A DNA stretch of 64,000 nt. Source: Tachypleus tridentatus. Taxonomy: Eukaryota; Arthropoda; Merostomata; Xiphosura; Limulidae. The stretch spans positions 8,804,001 through 8,868,000 of the forward strand of contig NC_134830.1 in NCBI RefSeq assembly GCF_004210375.1. Direction: 5' to 3'. Both the position numbers and the translations under genes were made by a program. The notes beneath the pieces are model-generated. The model was not told the DNA's origin and did not search any database. It worked only from the letters and a program-made list of their open reading frames with translations. This document shows, in pieces, positions 60,666 to 64,000 of this stretch. Every line of letters begins with the position of its first letter. Within the stretch, counting starts at the first letter, position 1.

Positions 60666-62353
60666 TGGCTTAACTATTAACCTATACAATGAAATTATAA
60701 TCTCTTTACACTTGTATTCAGTATTTCTGTAGATACAGCCTAAAATCCTATAAATATCACTAGCAACAGCACACTGGTAGAATGGGTATATGGAATCACT
60801 GTTGTTGTTGAAAGTTTAATAAACATCTATCTGAGAAACCATTGTGAAAAAACAAAAACAATATTTGGAACATTCTCTCTCTGGAGAAGATTAAAAACAA
60901 AGTAATAACATTTGCAAATTCTTGTAAGAGTGAGATGCAGAAATTGAGAGGGGGAGTGTTGAAAACTAGATGTTCCTGTGGAAGAAGTGTCAAATTTTCA
61001 GAACACTAACAAGTTTGCTGATTCAGTCACATGGACTTTTGTTAACAGTAACTGAGGACTTTAGGAAAATGCTTCTTTAGTGATGATAAAATCAACATAA
61101 CTGTAGTCTTTTTCTACATTTACCATAGCCATGTTTTCAGAAACTGTATTTATTACCTTAGTGATATCTTACAGGATTGAAACCTCATAAACTACAGGAT
61201 TTGAAGAGCCATTTCTGTTTTTCTCAACTATAAAAGCACTAACAAATTATGGTGAAAAATGAATAATCATCAGTCATTATTGTATTATCATCTTGCTGGG
61301 TATCTTAGTTTAAACCATAATAGTGCTAAACACTTTACCACAAAAATGAGAATGTTTACAAGATGTTGATAAATGTTCCTGCGGAACATGTGGAAGTCAT
61401 GGAATGTGTCACTTGATTCTCCTTCACTGTTGTGTGTCAAGAATAATAGATTCATTAGCACAGGTTTGGTCATTCGGTGCCATTTAGTTTGAAGACCCAA
61501 CTCACTATGTGGGTGAAACCTGAAAGTCTTTAGATAACTGTTGTTCAGAGCAGAGGAATCAACAAAACATTTGGTGCAAACATAAATCCTGATCAAGATG
61601 AATGTTTAAATTTTCCAGAAAAAAGAATAACTTCAGGATAAGTTCTTTGAAGCTGATGTTTGTTTTACATGTTGAAATACATGACTCTCTAGTGAATCTG
61701 TAACTAATAGCTCACCAGTGAACAATACTAGACACATCGAGAATAGCTGAGTAAAAGTTATTAGTATGTGGACAACCAGCATATTACGCATTCATAACTA
61801 CAATGGAAAAGAACTATAGGACTGAATGAAACCATGAAAATATTAGTCTGGGCTTCCACTAGAAAAATAACTCTCTTAGCCACTGTGGCTAAACAAAGTA
61901 ATTTTATTTTAGCCACAGTGACAGTTGTTTAGACACAATTTTAGGTCACCAAAAAACTGTGTTGTGCGTGACTTTTAATATGCATTAGTTCGATCCAGTA
62001 AAAAATAGTTGTAATTATGTGAAAATCTACAAGACATTAAGTTTTGTACTATTTTTTTTATTCCCCAGCAATCTTCCCCACCAAAAAAAAACAAACAAAA
62101 TAAACATGATAAGAGGAATATAAAGAGATACATTTTTCAAAATAATGCAGAAACAAGAAAATGGCTTAAAACTAGAATACAGTAGTATGACCAGTAATTA
62201 GATAAATCCAGTGGCAGCTCTTCAGCCAAATCATTCTAAATAGAAGATGTAGTAGAAGTGGACACCTGAGGTTCTGAAGCACATTTCTTCAACAGGGAAT
62301 GGTATCCACGTCTGTCTTTGTGAGTGACCCAGTATCTGAATGCAGAGTCGAAG
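60666..62353. other. AT-rich DNA, one small inverted repeat
   Basis: The 13-bp words cactgtggctaaa (from about 61882) and tttagccacagtg (to about 61922) are exact inverse complements. The - strand ORFs at 60796-60993 and 61288-61596 show no domain. The end of the neighbouring hAT element should lie here but could not be fixed. Confidence 0.4.
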
Positions 62354-63923
62354 TTAAAATGATCTAAAGGTTTGGACTCCCGTGGATAAGTTCAGTAACG
62401 TTTCTGTCTTGGCCACAGACAGGCTGCTCCTGGCATCTGTTTTGATGCTGTTGTACCTGCTAATTCCCCACTCACAGTCAACAGATATAACTGGAATTAT
62501 TGATCCAATTGCTGCAAGCTGAGACAGATTTGGAAAAGTTTGACAGGTCTGGTGGATGTATTCCTTGTAGAAGTTCTTCATGTTTCTGTTTTTGTGAGCA
62601 TCCTGTTCCATTATGTTCCTTAGTAGCAGCCATTCAGCCATTGATGAAAGGAGAGAAGTGCTGGATGAGTTTCTTCAGATCATCCTCATCAGATACTGCT
62701 CTGCTGTGTCATGGGCTAAATATTGAAAAAAATGACATGATGTTAGTGTCTGGGAATGCTATTTGTAGTCTTGTGACCATCTCTTCAGCAAATGACTCAA
62801 CAGCTGATCTGTACTTTTCACGTTGCTTATCAATATACTTGATGTCATGGCCTCTGTAAGAAGTGTAACCACTGGCATTAGGAGCTTGTGGGAGTTCCTT
62901 CAGTGCAGTCTGTGTGTAAGGACCAGGGATGTGTACCAGCGACTGAATTGACAGAATTGACCCATCAATAATTGCTTTAGCCTGATCATAAGGTAAATCA
63001 GCTCTCTGTAGAGATCTTGACAAAAGTCCAAGAATGCCAACAGTGTCATGTGTCATCATGACAAAGCTGTAACATGACATTTGCTGGACTAGACTGTGTA
63101 GCAAGGCTTGGCCTGGAGTACCACGTTCCATTGCTATGACCTGCAGGCAGCTTATCACAGATGCAATACCGTTGACTAGTGCTTGGACGGAATCATTAAA
63201 AGAGAGCCATCATGTGAAGAACACTTGCTTGGTTTTGTTGTTTTTCTCTCCATCCAATGCTTTGCTCTCTTACAGAACCCGACACAACTTGGAAGAATAT
63301 TTCAGGCTTTTTGCAAACTGGTTCAAAACTGAAATGTACTTCACAAGGTATGGCACCTGGTTTGCTTCCTTTTCAGCTGCCAACTGTAATCTGTGTGCCA
63401 AACAATGACTTGTTATTATCCAGGGGCATTTCTCCTTAAATTTTGTAGCAACACCTGTTTTTATTCCCACCATGACATTTGCACCATCAGTTGCAAGTCC
63501 AACCAAGTCAACATCAAACAGTCCTCGACCTTCCATGACTGAGCACATTGTGTTGTAGATAGAATCAGCCCCAGTGTTGGTCAGCTCACGCACAGCAAGG
63601 AATTGACTTGTAACCTTACCTAATGATGAAAGATACCTGATGTAAATTATCAGTATAGAGGTATTCCCTGCATCAGTTGCTTCATCTGCTTCAAGAGCAA
63701 AAAATGGGAAAGGCGATGCCCAAAAGTCTGCTTGCATTTCATTCTGAACTACATGATTTAGGGCACTGTACATATCATCCAGAGACTGGCTGTGGGTGTA
63801 TATGAAGCTCTCTGTTCCATTTTGTGACTGAGTCTGTAGTTTCTTTAGAGCGGTCACTCCATGTTTAATAATATATAAGAACTTGTGTTTTGAAATAAGG
63901 CCACCAATTAAAGTAATAAACAA
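62354..63923 (-). pseudogene. hAT transposase (ZNF862/KIAA1586-like type), decayed
   Basis: From 63923 downward one frame runs to about 62640, broken by three stops. It holds FFALEADEATDAGNTSILII with an early acidic position, LVGLATDGANVMVGIKTGVA, HCLAHRLQLAAEKEA, and YIDKQREKYRSAVESF. After a frameshift near 62640, the C-terminal hAT dimerisation region follows: DCEWGISRYNSIKTDARSS, then LLNLS. This architecture is the hAT type that also gave rise to the cellular ZNF862- and KIAA1586-like genes. The N-terminal zinc finger part lies beyond the right edge or is lost. Confidence 0.88.
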
Positions 63924-64000
63924 AGATATTTGGAAAAGTTGGCTAGATACTTAATTTGTGATAGATATTTTCAAAATGTTTCACTTTTAGAAAATTGTCA

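Noticed and set aside
61288-61596. 102-codon - strand ORF next to the hAT pseudogene
   Set aside because: No motif of hAT or any other family was seen and no splice context; probably chance.
1-64000. CRISPR array, bacterial defence system or integrated virus
   Set aside because: The tandem arrays lack unique spacers and cas-like neighbours, and every coding remnant outside the two genes belongs to a transposon or retroelement type. I found no viral structural or replication gene.

Overview
The window looks like AT-rich nuclear DNA from an arthropod, most probably a horseshoe crab or close chelicerate. The evidence is a single spliced gene spread over tens of kilobases with exons of 38-127 bases, GT-AG introns, and many copies of two tRNA-derived SINE families. 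I recognise the longer family from memory of horseshoe crab genomes, so the species call is an inference. No bacterial-type operon, CRISPR array or rRNA is present, and I found no intact tRNA gene: every tRNA-like stretch is a SINE head.

The main gene is a voltage-gated potassium channel beta subunit (Kv-beta, the Hyperkinetic/KCNAB family of aldo-keto reductases) on the + strand. Fourteen coding exons between 12664 and 45429 join in frame into a protein of 355 residues from the ATG at 12710. The catalytic Asp, Tyr, Lys and Asn are all present. One intron (27158-31085) uses a GC donor. The last exon either stops at TAA 45427-45429 or splices at that same point to a candidate 3' exon at 48203-48257, which has a poly(A) signal at 48573.

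Layout: 1-4.1 kb holds SINEs and a CpG-richer stretch that could be a promoter or first exon. 7.1-9.6 kb is a terminal-inverted-repeat DNA transposon (CAC...GTG ends, TTA duplication) with a decayed ORF of an unnamed multicopy family, itself invaded by a TTAA-flanked MITE and a 42-base fragment. 12.7-45.4 kb is the Kv-beta gene. Its long intron 18261-27113 carries two inverted Penelope-like retroelement copies, a decayed Ty3/gypsy element and several minisatellites, including a 68-bp array with a higher-order pattern. Other introns carry SINEs, hAT-type elements and a perfect 28-bp inverted repeat. 51.9-52.8 kb is an internally deleted mariner with intact ends. 54-57 kb holds more SINEs. 57662-58383 holds the first two coding exons of a second + strand gene, a predicted type II membrane protein whose remainder I could not find. 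60.3-60.7 kb is a LINE tail, and 62.35-63.92 kb is a hAT transposase pseudogene running in from the right edge on the - strand.

Only two cellular genes are supported; the rest is transposon-derived, repetitive, or unassigned AT-rich sequence. The most interesting points are the unnamed ORF inside a defined transposon, the GC-AG intron and alternative C-terminus of the Kv-beta gene, and the phased 68-bp array.
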